Assembly (NCBI RefSeq): GCF_002276225.1
Contig: NZ_NQNY01000009.1
Location: 1 to 52,148, forward strand
Source of the DNA: Mycoplasmopsis agassizii
GTDB taxonomy: Bacteria > Bacillota_I > Bacilli_A > Mycoplasmatales > Metamycoplasmataceae
DNA: 52,148 nucleotides
Reading direction: 5' to 3'
Numbering within the stretch: the stretch's first letter is position 1; every line of letters begins with the position of its first letter. The translations under genes were made by a program, and so were the position numbers. Below the pieces are notes generated by a model, which had not been told where the DNA came from, did no database searches, and worked only from the letters and a program-made list of their open reading frames with translations. This document shows, in pieces, positions 34,995-47,642 of this stretch.

Positions 34995-35085
34995 AATTTC
35001 CCTTCGACTTTTAAAAAAGTCTTTTAATTTAAATTTATATAATTTAATTTTAAACTTTTAAAACTGAATAATTTGAAAAAAGTTG

Positions 35086-35120
35086 AAAAACTACTTTCAA
35101 ATTAAGAGAAAGTAGTTTTT
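35086..35120. terminator. Terminator after the lipoprotein gene
   Basis: A 12-bp stem (AAAAACTACTTT / AAAGTAGTTTTT) with T and A runs on either side could work in both directions; it lies 12 nt beyond the stop at 35132. Confidence 0.8.
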
Positions 35121-35131
35121 TGTAAATTTGC

Positions 35132-35620
35132 TTATAAGTAGTGCATTTGCTGAGCTAGTGTTCTAAATTCTTGAAGCACTACATAAACTTTGTCAAAATA
35201 TGTTCTTGCTTCATCATATGAATTAGATAAAGGGATCTCATTGATCATTTTTGTTAATTCAGAAATCTTGTTTTCAAGACCGTTAGGTATATTAATTTTG
35301 CCTTGATATTTCTTTAACAATTCATTGACCTTTTTAAGAGTTAGATTATAAACAGTTTGAATTTGGCTCCTTAATGAATCATCAACACCTTTTTTTGTTT
35401 CGCCTGAATTCAATTCAGCAATAGAAATGTTGTAATTTTCAGAAATAGAACCAACATAACCACTCATTGTTGTAGTTCACTCATTTTGATATGCAAGTTC
35501 TTCAGACCATTTATCAATTTGTCTATCAACTGATGGGTTACTACATGCAACTGCAATTGATGCCACTGAAAAAGGAAATGAAACTAAAATAATTTTTTTA
35601 ATTACTTTTGTCTTTCTCAT
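35132..35620 (-). CDS. Lipoprotein, paralogue of the one at 38643
   Basis: 162 aa with code 4. Starts MRKTKVIKKIILVSF; a second ATG three codons upstream (35629) is possible, but AAGGA is only 2 nt from it. The signal peptide ends in VASIAVAC-SNPS, a mycoplasmal lipobox, so the protein is surface anchored by lipid. The mature part opens with a conserved (I/L)xxWSxExxxxxxW-type segment and has a helical region, LTLKKVNELLKKYQGKINIP, matching LNLFLKKYEDKILIP in the protein at 38643. The two have the same predicted length. Function unknown. Confidence 0.8.
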
Positions 35621-35782
35621 TAAATCCATTTTCCTTATCTATCTAATTAATTATAAAAATTATATTCTTTTAGATTCTAAAAATTAAGGAAAAAAATATT
35701 TTTTCAATAACCCTAACCTTCTTTAATTTATGGCTGTTCTAAAATTGAATCAACTTTTATAATGTAGAGATAAATGAAATTT

Positions 35783-36622
35783 TTAAGAAACATTTTGTTT
35801 GTAATGAACTGCAGTAAAAATATATTTATATAATCCATGATAATAAATTTTTGATTTTCATTTTAAAAAATATAATATTGGAGAAAATGGCAAAAACAAG
35901 ATATTTGCAATCTTGAATTGTTCTTCAATATCATTTGAAAAATTATTTTTCAAGTAATCATTATATTTTTTTAAATATCTTCTATTCAATGGATAACTAA
36001 TAGCTGAATCATTAAAATAATCACTTATATTTGTGGAAATAAAATCTTGTTGATTTTTAAATAAGTAAGTTTCTATTTTAACTTTATTTTCTAAATCATT
36101 TTTAACTACTAAATTGGTCTTCAAATATTTTCTGTTTATAATTCACATCATTAATATAAAAATTAGTGAAAGCAAAATAATTATACTAGAAAAAGAAACA
36201 GTTGAAATCGTTTCTTCTTTATCTTCTATTCAATCATTTAACATAAGTATTGCTATCATATAAAAATATTATAATCAAAATAATATTTAGAATTAGCAAA
36301 CATAAGATTAATAAATTTAAAAATAAACGTGTCTTCCTTGTTAAAGAATGAAAACCGAAAAGTCGAAATTACTTTTGAATAATCCTTTTATTTTTAGAAT
36401 GTAAATAGATTTGTTTAATAAAATTTTTTTTGTAAAAGAAACAATAAAAACTATCACTATATAAGCAATAATAGGGATCATTAATATTGACACAGGATTA
36501 CGATCATCTGCAAAAAAACGATAGTTTCAAACCATAAATATAAATGACAATTATTAAAATATAAAACAAAAAATTACTATAGTTATATCTAATGATTTAT
36601 TCAAAAAACATTGTAACATCAT
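35783..36622 (-). pseudogene. Decayed paralogue(s) of the three-helix membrane protein family
   Basis: Three pieces in different frames align with the two intact genes upstream. First piece: a hydrophobic helix, two stop codons, then RFFADDRNPVSILMIPIIAY, like the second and third helices of the family. Second: KGLFKSNFDF, then after a frameshift HSLTRKTRLFLNLLILC, like the N-terminal region after helix 1 (compare NNLLTSNFSIKEF). Third: after another shift, an open frame from about 36250 to TAA at 35783, ending DYLKNNFSNDIEEQFKIANILF, then GLYKYIFTAVHYKQ, which matches NWSEDQTKQIKIANTLF and GLYRLVFTIVHYRR of the neighbour. So at least two copies have decayed and perhaps fused. Confidence 0.72.
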
Positions 36623-36746
36623 TTTATTATCGAGATTTTAAAATTTTAATTCAAAAGAAAAAATAAAATGAAGTAATTTTTTTGATCAAAATTTAAGGAC
36701 TTAAAAAATGGTTCAGTAATTTCCTAAAGTTCATAAAATTATTTTT

Positions 36747-37502
36747 TTATATTACTCTAGAAATAAAAATTCTTCGGTAATGGACTATTGTGAACACAAG
36801 TCTATACAATCCATCATAATCTAAATTAGGTGAACTTTTAATATTACTAATATTAAACATAATTGCTAAAAATAAAGTGTTAGCAATTTTAATTTGTTTT
36901 GTTTGATCTTCTGATCAATTCATTTGTAAATAGTCATTATATGATTCTATATGGAATCCTAAATTTGTTCAATAATCATATCTTCAAACATTGAAAAATT
37001 GTGCCATATTATCTTCATCATATTCATGTTTATTATCTGACAAATAATAACTTAATTTAGGTTCAAGATGTTTTGTATTAGTGTCTAAAAAGCCTTTTTT
37101 TACGGTACTTTTGATTAATATTGTCATCACTATTAAAAAAATGAAAACGCTTAATTGAATAGCAATTAACACTGCTAAAATTCCTATAAAAACTACATCA
37201 TCATTTGTTAAAACATATTCAGGATTTACTTTAGTAACAACAATTGAAATTGCTGCAATCCCAATTATAAATATTAGAAAAGAAAAATAAAATACAGTTG
37301 AAAATATGTGTCCTCTTTTAGTTATTTTTTTAAATTCTTTAATACTAAAATTGCTAGTTAATAAATTATTTTTATTTAAAAATACTAATGCTTTTTTAAT
37401 TCATCTTCATCTTCTAATAATAACTCAAATTACAACAACTGAAAATAATGAAATAATTAATGCTGCAATCATTATCATGCCGTTTGGACTGTTAGAGAAC
37501 AT
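36747..37502 (-). CDS. Three-helix membrane protein of unknown function, family member
   Basis: 251 aa with code 4; the ATG at 37502 has AGGAG upstream. Hydrophobic helices at about 9-30, 70-92 and 106-130. Between helix 1 and 2 lies a basic cytoplasmic loop with LVFLNKNNLLTSNFSIKEFKKITK, shared with the protein at 37577. The C-terminal half is soluble and carries conserved motifs: FFNVWRYDYWTNLGFHIESYNDY, then NWSEDQTKQIKIANTLF and GLYRLVFTIVHYRR. It lies 74 nt after its paralogue. I do not recognise the family; the arrangement suggests a membrane-anchored soluble domain rather than a transporter. Confidence 0.75.
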
Positions 37503-37576
37503 AATATAAAACTCCTAGTAGCTAATATATAAATTATAGTTTTTATTTAATTAATTACTTAATTAAATAAAATAAA

Positions 37577-38416
37577 TTAAAGAAAAAAATCTGCTGCAGA
37601 TGACAATAAATCTAGACCACTAACTGCCGAAGGCGAAAGACCACTACTTCCTGATGAAGATGGTTTAGCTGAATCCAATCTAATTTTGAAATAAACTAGC
37701 ATAAAAACGTATTCATGAAATTCATCATAATACATGCTTGTTGGACTGTTATAACTATTATTATTCATAATAATTGCAAGGAATAAAAAGTTGACGAGTT
37801 CTAATCTTTTCGCTTCATCATTAGATCAATTTTTATTTATATAATTGTGATAGTTTTTTATATGTATTCCAAAATTAAGTCAATATCCTCTACTATAAAC
37901 TTGAAAAAAACTAGCTATGTTTTTTCTTAAAAATTCTTCCTTATTTATATCTTCTAATTTTTTAATAATAGGATAAATAATCTTACTATTTTTAGAAACA
38001 AGATTTGTTCTTAAATACTTATTAATTTTTCTATTAGTATTTGAAATACTAATAGAAGTTGAAAAAATTAAGATTAAAGAAATGCCTGTTATAAACATTA
38101 CTGCTATTTCATTACTATCTAAGTAGTGTCTATCAGTAGGTATTGATACAGCAATTGAAACAACATCTAAAATAGAACAAATAGATGCATAAATAATAAA
38201 AAATGATGATGCTAATAATTTGCTTTTTTTAGTTATCTTAGCAAAATCTTGAAAATTAAAATTTCTAGTAATTAAGTTATTACTTTTCAAAAAATAAGTT
38301 GCCCTTTTAGCAAATTTTCGTTTCTTAGAAAATAAATATAGAACTAGTACAACCACTAGAATTAAAATAACTGATGTCAATAATAGTAAAATATAAATTA
38401 TAGGAAAATTTTTCAT
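37577..38416 (-). CDS. Three-helix membrane protein of unknown function, family member
   Basis: 279 aa with code 4. Hydrophobic helices at about 4-28, 67-90 and 102-125. The loop FLKSNNLITRNFNFQDFAKITKK and the soluble part FFQVYSRGYWLNFGIHIKNY, then NWSNDEAKRLELVNFLFLAI, match the protein at 36747. It differs at the end: a Ser/Pro/Gly-rich tail (KPSSSGSSGLSPSAVSGL) replaces the conserved 'FTxVHY' end, so the C-terminus may have been remodelled. Paralogous to the downstream gene and to the pseudogene at 35783. Function unknown. Confidence 0.75.
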
Positions 38417-38575
38417 AAATTACTCCTTCTTATATTTATGAATATCTAATTAATAATATCTTATTAAATGATGTTTTGAATAATTAGGTATTATTTTTGA
38501 ATAAGATTTCATAAACTATGATCTTCATTTAAAAAAGGTTAGTAAATCTTTTGGTTTAAAGTAGTAAAAATTAAA

Positions 38576-38611
38576 AATATCAACAGCAACATTTCTGTCG
38601 CAGTTGATATT
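38576..38611 (-). terminator. Terminator after the 38643 lipoprotein gene
   Basis: AATATCAAC / GTTGATATT form a stem with a partly paired long loop. On the minus strand it is followed by TTTTTAATTTTT. Confidence 0.6.
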
Positions 38612-38642
38612 GTGATTCAATAAAAATATTTTTTTATAAAAA

Positions 38643-39131
38643 CTATCGCTTGTACCTTATTTGTTCAGTCATTTCAGAAAATTCTGAATCAATTACTTGA
38701 TATTTTCCATAGTTAGCGTTAGCTTCTTCATTAGTTAAGGAGTAGTTTAAATTTTTCATAAAAATAGTAAATTCATCAAATTTTTCCATAAATTTAGATG
38801 GAATTAAAATTTTGTCTTCATATTTTTTTAAAAACAAATTTAACTTATTTTTTGCAAAATTATATTTTTCCTTAATTTTTGCTATAGCATCAATAGTAAT
38901 TCCCTTAACATTTTCACCTGTGTTTGCTGAATTAATTTCAGTAGTATATGGTCCTCAAATGGTAAAACTAAATGCACCTACCTGATCTGAATAATCAGTC
39001 TTAAACTGCTCTTCCATTGACCACTGATTTATCAATTCATCACCTGTTTTACTACTACATGATACTGCAATCGCTATTAAAGATACAGATGAAATAACAG
39101 ATAAACTAACTTTCAAGAACTTTTTTCTCAT
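38643..39131 (-). CDS. Lipoprotein, paralogue of the one at 35132
   Basis: 162 aa with code 4. Starts MRKKFLKVSLSVISS; the signal peptide ends SLIAIAVSC-SSKT, a lipobox, so it is a lipid-anchored surface protein. The mature protein opens with ELINQWSMEEQFKTDYSDQV and includes LNLFLKKYEDKILIP, both similar in place and kind to the lipoprotein at 35132. Its ATG is one base after the TAA of the 463-aa gene upstream, so translation of the two is coupled. A terminator follows. Function unknown. Confidence 0.8.
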
Positions 39132-39132
39132 A

Positions 39133-40524
39133 TTAGTATTTTTTTCTAAAAGCTACTCTGTGTTCTCAATTAAAATTAAAAAGTTCAACTTGTTTGTCTC
39201 ATTCTTTTTGAGTTCTAATGAATAATCTTGGAGTTGAAAATCAACCATCAACAACTTTTCATTCCATTCCATGGTAATAATAATCACTTCATTCTACTTG
39301 TAATTTGATCATATTATCTAAATTAGTGCTCATTTGATGTTTGAAGTCATTTAGTCCATGGTCATGCATATTTTCTAAAACCGTGTAGCCATTACCTGTT
39401 CGTGTGTTAAAAATTTTTCTAACTATATTGAATACCTGCCCAATTATAGTTGTAGTTACGGAAATAAGTCTACCAACACCCGTTGAATTAAATAATGATG
39501 AAACATTATTAACAAAACTATTAACATTTGAAACCACATTTAATGCTTTTCTTGTTCTATCTGCAACTTTTTGATTTTCTGCATTAAACATATCAATAAT
39601 GCTTTGAATCGGTCCTGTGGATACACCTATTTTTTGTAAATAATTTTTCAAAGCATATGATTCATTTGATACCTTTTGAGTGTCATCACTAAATTCTTTA
39701 ACAATATTTACAACTGACTGTATTGCACCATTAACATTATTTGCAACCCCATATAATGGAATAGCTTTACCTAAAGCAGCATTTTGAACTGCTAGAATTG
39801 TTTTGGAAGTACTTAAAATTTTTGCTTTATGATTTAATTTCTCAACATGATCTTTATAACTATTAAAATGTTGAATGATATCATTTCTGTTGATATTATA
39901 ATTTTCTCGATAAACTGTTTCATTATTTTTTAGGAATCATGATTCATCATCCGCAATTGCATAATCATGAATATCTCATTTTGAATAGTTTTTTCCATCA
40001 ATAGGTCTTGTCAATCCACTAAGATAAACAATTTCTCCAAATGAATCGCTAATTGGACGTCTAGAAAAATACTCATTATAGTCAATAGACTTGTTACTTT
40101 CTAGCCCTAAATTTTTCTGAGTTAAAATTACATTGTTTTTTCCATCATCTTTTTGTAGACTACCAAGACGATTTTTTTCAAGTGTTGTTAAAAGTTTAAT
40201 GTTTATTTTTTCCATCAAATTAATGTACATAAATTTTTTCAAACTCATATCTACATTTAAATTGTAAAGTCCTTCTTTCATTACTTTAATAGATTGTTTT
40301 GAAAAATCAATGCTTTTAACTCATTCTTGTATTTCTTTTGAGTTTTTTGCATTCTCAGATATTGTTTTATATTCAGTTGGATTTAATTTGTTAGACGAAG
40401 ATAATAAATTATCAATCATCTTTTCATCCAAACTGTTAGACTTCATTGATAAGCCTATTGCTAATGCAGTTGTAACTGCAACTGCTGAACCTGTAGCTAT
40501 AAATAATTTTTTTCTAAATTTCAT
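39133..40524 (-). CDS. 463-aa secreted or N-terminally anchored protein of unknown function
   Basis: Code-4 frame from ATG 40524, with AAGGAGA about 11 nt upstream. The N-terminus MKFRKKLFIATGSAVAVTTA is a signal or anchor sequence, without a lipobox Cys. Residues about 35-230 are mixed and polar. Residues about 270-400 are a long helical region with an amphipathic to hydrophobic segment, GRLISVTTTIIGQVFNIVRK. The last 60 residues are rich in Trp and Tyr (EWSDYYYHGMEWK, DGWFSTPRLFIRT). It is followed after one base by the lipoprotein at 38643, so the two are made together and may interact at the surface. I do not recognise a family. Confidence 0.75.
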
Positions 40525-40804
40525 TATACTTGGTTCTCCTTTTCCATAGACACCTATAATTTTAGTTTATTTGAAAAGTATCTATGTGTGAATCATAAAC
40601 TTTATAAAACTTAATTGTAGATAATAATTAAATATTCTTTAAAAAGAACAATTTTGACATCTTTTTTTCAGTTTTAAAAATTTATTAAAATTTAATACAG
40701 TTTTATTTTTTTAAGGAGTATAAGGGGCAAAAATATAATTTTTCTAACTTAAAATTGAAAAAGCAATTATTTCTAAAATTTAATATTAATTTCAAAAAAA
40801 TAAA

Positions 40805-40827
40805 AAAAGTAGCAAATTGCTACTTTT
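40805..40827 (-). terminator. Terminator after tRNA-Gly
   Basis: An 11-bp perfect stem (AAAAGTAGCAA / TTGCTACTTTT) with a 1-nt centre in the simplest pairing, so the real loop is larger; a T run follows on the minus strand. The remaining 280 nt to 40524 hold the promoter region of the 463-aa gene and nothing else I recognise. Confidence 0.75.
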
Positions 40828-40845
40828 ACGGTCAATAACATGATA

Positions 40846-40919
40846 TGGAGCGAGTGAAGGGAATCGAACCCTCACAATCAGCTTGGAAGGCTGAAGTTCT
40901 GCCATTAAACTACACTCGC
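40846..40919 (-). tRNA. tRNA-Gly (anticodon UCC)
   Basis: Cloverleaf by hand: acceptor GCGAGTG / CACTCGC, discriminator T, encoded CCA. The anticodon stem TCAGC / GCTGA encloses CTTCCAA with anticodon TCC. The T arm has GGTTCGATTCC. It stands alone, with its own terminator. A UCC anticodon with unmodified wobble U commonly reads all four GGN codons in mycoplasmas. Confidence 0.97.
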
Positions 40920-41017
40920 ATTTTTACTTGCTTTTTAATTATACATAAAAATTTTGAATTGACAAAATTTTTTTATAGCATTTTTAAGGAGCAAAAACTG
41001 CAGTTTTAGACACTAAA

Positions 41018-41050
41018 AAATCAGTAGTTTTTCTTACAAACTACTGATTT
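41018..41050. terminator. Terminator after glpF
   Basis: A strong stem (AAATCAGTAGTTT / AAACTACTGATTT) with an A run to its left, so the minus-strand transcript of glpOKF ends in T residues, 30 nt past the glpF stop. Confidence 0.88.
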
Positions 41051-41080
41051 GAATTTTGCTTATTTTATTAATTTTTTTAA

Positions 41081-41881
41081 TTAATAAAATAGCCCTGGTG
41101 TAACTAATACTCCGATTATTCCACCTGTAATAGGTCCTAGTGATCCTACTCATGCATATGATCAATCAACTTTACCTTTGTTTGGAACTTTGACAAGTTG
41201 TAAAATAACTCTAGGCATAAAATCACGTGCTGGGTTTAGTGAATATGCTGTAGTTGTTCCTAATGATAGAGCAATTGCTAGAATAATTCATCCAACAACC
41301 ATGGTTGAGCCTGTTGCTGTTTGAATTTGTGCATTACCTGCAACAAAAGCAATTAATAAGACTAACATGAAAGTTGCTACAACCTCTGTTAAGAAGTTAA
41401 ATTTGTAGTTTCTTACAGAAGGCCCTGTATGGAAGGTTGCTGCAATTGAACCTTGATCATCTGTCAATTTGTATTGAGGTCAAAATAGCATTACAACAAA
41501 TAATTGTCCTACTGCTGCTCCTAATAATTGAGCAATTAAACCTACAAAGAAGAAGGCTACAGGTAGACCTGAACTACCTGTATGTAAATTAACAATAAAG
41601 TTGTTAATTGTAAAGACAGGGTTTAATAAACCTGAAGGTAAGGCTCAACGCCCTAATGTGGAAGGTATATAGTTTGCAATAATTGTCCCTGAAGCAGCCG
41701 CTCCTGTAAATACAGCTAACATTCAAGCGAAACTAAATAGTAATCACTTGGCATTAGGGTTTTTAGTTCCTTTTAAAACCCCACCTGCAACAACAGCATT
41801 ACCTAGTAAAAGCAGAATGAATGTACCCAGAAATTCTGCACCAAAAAAGACTCCTAAATCTTGTCCTGTAAACGGTCCCAT
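41081..41881 (-). CDS. glpF: Glycerol uptake facilitator (aquaglyceroporin)
   Basis: 266 aa with code 4; starts MGPFTGQDLGVFFGAEFLGT, two nt after the glpK stop. Six hydrophobic helices and two half-helices as in the MIP family. The second signature is canonical, SLNPARDFMPR. The first, normally NPAVT, reads SGLLNPVFTI, with Val instead of Ala, after an apparent insertion relative to other GlpF proteins (ANYIPSTLGRWALPSG). It lets glycerol diffuse in, to be trapped by GlpK from the same operon. Last gene of glpO-glpK-glpF, ending at a strong terminator. Confidence 0.95.
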
Positions 41882-41883
41882 AA

Positions 41884-43419
<1,536 letters not shown>

Positions 43420-43428
43420 TTGTTTCCT

Positions 43429-44580
43429 TTAAAAAAATATTTCATAATCCGGTTTAAATCCAGACTTTTGTTTTAGTTCTAGACCTGCATTTTTAACTAG
43501 TTTTTCAATTTCTAGAGCAATTGCAGGTGCAGAAGCTATGGCAGGAGATTGCATTCCTGCAGCATTGATAAAGCGTTTATTGGCTTTGGCATGATTAATT
43601 ACAAAATCGTTAGTTGCAATATCAATTGGGCGTGAACCTGATAAGGAAATTGATGTTTTATCAAGTCTTAAACTAGGAATAATTTTGTTTCCAATTGCTC
43701 CAATATAGTCATATTTTTCTCTTGTAATCAACCTTGTATCTTCTTTAGCAACACCTTCTTCAGCAGTAGGTCCGACCAATACATGACCATCTAAAGTAGG
43801 CGCTACTAAAACACCTTTACCATGAATTGTTGGTACCATAAATAAGATGTTTCTTACCACTCCTGCTTCAGAGCGAGCTAAAATACGATACTCACCACGG
43901 CGAGTTGTTTGCTTAAAGTCAGGATAGCCTGCCTTTTCAGCAATAACATCTGCATAGTGTCCTGCAGCATTGATAATAGTTTTTGCATAATATTTTTCAC
44001 CACCATTAACAGTGATTTCAAAATAATCACCATGGTCTTTAATACCAGTGACTAGACTATTTTTCTTAATAGTTAAACCATTATTTGTAGCTGCTGCAAA
44101 AAAAGCATGAGTTGCTTGCACAGGATCAATTGCGTAAGAATCTCAATAAACTAATGCCTTGACAACGTCTTTATTAACGTTTGGTTCAAGTTTAATAATT
44201 TCGTCTTTATCAATGATTGAAAGAAATTCTTTAGGTACTTTATTAGTTATACCTCTTTCGTATAACATGTGTAAATGCTTTGCTTCTTCATCATTAAAAG
44301 CTAAAACTATTGTCGGAATTTTTGCCCTGTTAAACTTTAAGTGCTTAAAAATTTGTTCTTTTCAAATCTTGACACCTAGAACATTTAACTTTGCCTCAAT
44401 TTTATGAGGCTCAGGATCAAATCCTCCGTGTAATGCCCCTGAATTACCAGTGGATGTTTCACCAGCTAAAACAGGGTTTTTTTCGAATGTAATAATTTTT
44501 ACATCATATCGGCTTAGTTGATAGGCGATTGCTCCACCTATAATTCCACCACCGATAATCGCAATGTCTTGAATATCCAT
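43429..44580 (-). CDS. glpO: Glycerol-3-phosphate oxidase (H2O2-producing)
   Basis: 383 aa with code 4, close to mycoplasmal GlpO (384 aa) and shorter than bacterial GlpD dehydrogenases. The FAD dinucleotide fold is at residues 6-25, IAIIGGGIIGGAIAYQLSRY, with TGNSGALHGGFDPEP next to it. C-terminal motifs include VGPTAEEGV and FINAAGMQSPAIASAPAIAL. In mycoplasmas this enzyme passes electrons from glycerol-3-phosphate to O2, making DHAP and H2O2, a known cytotoxic factor of M. mycoides and M. pneumoniae. First gene of the operon. Start set by AAAGGAAACAATG; an upstream in-frame stretch is leader. Confidence 0.94.
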
Positions 44581-44600
44581 TGTTTCCTTTCGCTTAAAAT

Positions 44601-44638
44601 AGCACATTAATTATGCTACGGAACTGATTAGTCTGCAA
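44601..44638 (-). promoter_or_regulatory. Promoter of glpOKF with overlapping palindrome
   Basis: CATAAT (-10, 44610-44615) and TTGCAG (-35, 44633-44638) with a 17-nt spacer. A near-palindrome of 17 nt, AGCATAATTAATGTGCT (44601-44617), covers the -10 box and could be an operator. Transcription would start about 20 nt before the glpO start. Confidence 0.5.
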
Positions 44639-44701
44639 AAATATTTAATTTTTTATGAAAATTTTCACATTTGGAACTTTAAATTTTAAATTAATACTTT
44701 T

Positions 44702-44893
44702 TTAATTAGAAAATAAGTTTGGCTCTTTGTGATTAAATCCAGAAATTTTAACAACATATTTTAAAATTTCTTTTAGTATTTGGGCAAGATTTAGCAAATT
44801 TTGTAAAATTATTTTTAACTTCTTAGTATCACCAGTTATAAAGTAAGTTATTTTAGAACATAAAACTTTTTCTCTTAAGTCTTTTTCAGTCAT
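44702..44893 (-). CDS. Possible small helical protein, 63 aa
   Basis: Sits alone between the atpC terminator and the glpO promoter region. MTEKDLREKVLCSKITYFIT is followed by a predicted long helix, LKIILQNLLNLAQILKEILK. No Shine-Dalgarno sequence is visible upstream of the ATG, and there is no recognised family. It may be a real small gene or chance; the location after a terminator without an obvious promoter argues for caution. Confidence 0.35.
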   Translation of the reverse strand: MTEKDLREKVLCSKITYFITGDTKKLKIILQNLLNLAQILKEILKYVVKISGFNHKEPNLFSN

Positions 44894-44923
44894 AGAAACA
44901 TATAGAAAAATACAATAAAAAAA

Positions 44924-44939
44924 TGGACTTTTAAGTCCA
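44924..44939 (-). terminator. Terminator of the atp operon
   Basis: A 7-bp perfect stem, TGGACTT / AAGTCCA, followed on the minus strand by a run of 7 T, 22 nt after the atpC stop. Confidence 0.88.
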
Positions 44940-44961
44940 CTAAATTAATTTATGTAAGTGA

Positions 44962-45377
44962 TTAATGCTTGTTTGAAGCAATTTTCAAACGGTTAATTGA
45001 GCGCTTTAATCTAGCTTCTTGCTCACTATCAATTGTACCTTGGCGGCGTAAATCATTCAATGCTTTTTGAGCCTGATCTTGTGCTAATCTAGCTCTTTCA
45101 ATATTGATATTTTCAGAAAATTCAGCAGCAGAAGTAACAATTGTAATTTGATCTTTTTTGACATAAACAATCCCTGAATCAATCGCTACTGAGCGATGTT
45201 TAGGCGTGTTTATGTGATTAATATGTAACTCACTAATTACTAAATCAGCAATTGTTTCTTCCATATTTGCAAGCAGACCCAAATCACCTAGAGAAGTTCT
45301 GATTGTAACAATATCAACTTGATCATCGAAGAAAACACCTTCAGGAGTTGTAATAGTTAGCCTTGTAGTTCTAGCCA

Positions 45378-45378
<1 letters not shown>
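44962..45378 (-). CDS. atpC: F1Fo ATP synthase epsilon subunit
   Basis: 138 aa, normal length. N-terminal beta-sandwich (LTITTPEGVFFDDQVDIVTI, then SLGDLGLLANMEETIADLVI, equivalent to the usual 'G.lgilpnH' segment) and a C-terminal helical hairpin (ARLAQDQAQKALNDLRRQG). It binds gamma and regulates ATP hydrolysis. Its ATG shares one base with the atpD stop (TAATG), so translation is coupled. Last gene of the atp operon. Confidence 0.95.
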
Positions 45379-46793
<1,415 letters not shown>

Positions 46794-46797
46794 TTAA

Positions 46798-47637
46798 CTA
46801 AGTTAAATTACCTGCAACAATTTCAGCAATTTCTTGAGTAATTTTACTTTGTCTAGTTTTGTTGTAATCCATTTTTAAGTTAGTGATTAACTCTTGTGCA
46901 TTATTTGTAGAATTTTCCATCGCAATTCTGCGTGTTGCCATTTCTGCAACTTTTGATTCAGCAATTTTTTCAAAAACAATTGAACCTAAATAAATAGGTA
47001 GAGCAATTTTAAAAACACTTAAAGGACTTGGTTCAAAAGCAAGTTCTGTTTTTTTAGATTCACCTAGATTTGCAAAATCAATTGGAAAAAGTGTTTTTAA
47101 AGTCACTTCATTAGTAACAGCGTTGATAAATTTAGTGTAAACCAAATTTATTTGCTTAATTTCACCTTTTAAAAATAAAGCAATTGCTTTTGAAATCGCA
47201 TCTTGAATTGGTTCATAATTGATTAAATCATTGACTGAATGATACTCTTTGACCACTTCATATTTTTTACCTGAAAAGTAATTAATACCTTTATTACCAA
47301 AAATAATTAGCTTATCAAATTCACTAATTTGTGAATTTAATTTTTTGAAAACATCAGCATTATATGAACCTGCAAGCCCTAAATTTGAAGTAATCACTAT
47401 AAAAAGTGTTGAATTTTTAGGATTTACAGGGTAAAAATCTTTTGCTAATGTATCTTTTAAACGAATTTGCACTTCGTTGAACATTTCTTCAACAGAATCT
47501 GCATAAGTTTTAATTTTTAAATGGTGTTTTTGTGTTTTCCGAAGTTTTGCTGCAGAAATTAATTCCATCGCATTAGTAATTTTTTTAATGTTACCTACTA
47601 AGTGAATACGCTGAGAAATTTTTTGTAAATTTGCCAT
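46798..47637 (-). CDS. atpG: F1Fo ATP synthase gamma subunit
   Basis: 279 aa, normal. N-terminal helix QKISQRIHLVGNIKKITNAMELISAAK and C-terminal helix MATRRIAMENSTNNAQELITN form the coiled-coil central shaft; between them is the Rossmann-like domain (LFIVITSNLGLAGSYNADVFK). It rotates inside the alpha-beta hexamer. 5 nt after atpA. Confidence 0.96.
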   Translation of the reverse strand: MANLQKISQRIHLVGNIKKITNAMELISAAKLRKTQKHHLKIKTYADSVEEMFNEVQIRLKDTLAKDFYPVNPKNSTLFIVITSNLGLAGSYNADVFKKLNSQISEFDKLIIFGNKGINYFSGKKYEVVKEYHSVNDLINYEPIQDAISKAIALFLKGEIKQINLVYTKFINAVTNEVTLKTLFPIDFANLGESKKTELAFEPSPLSVFKIALPIYLGSIVFEKIAESKVAEMATRRIAMENSTNNAQELITNLKMDYNKTRQSKITQEIAEIVAGNLT

Positions 47638-47642
47638 TTTAA

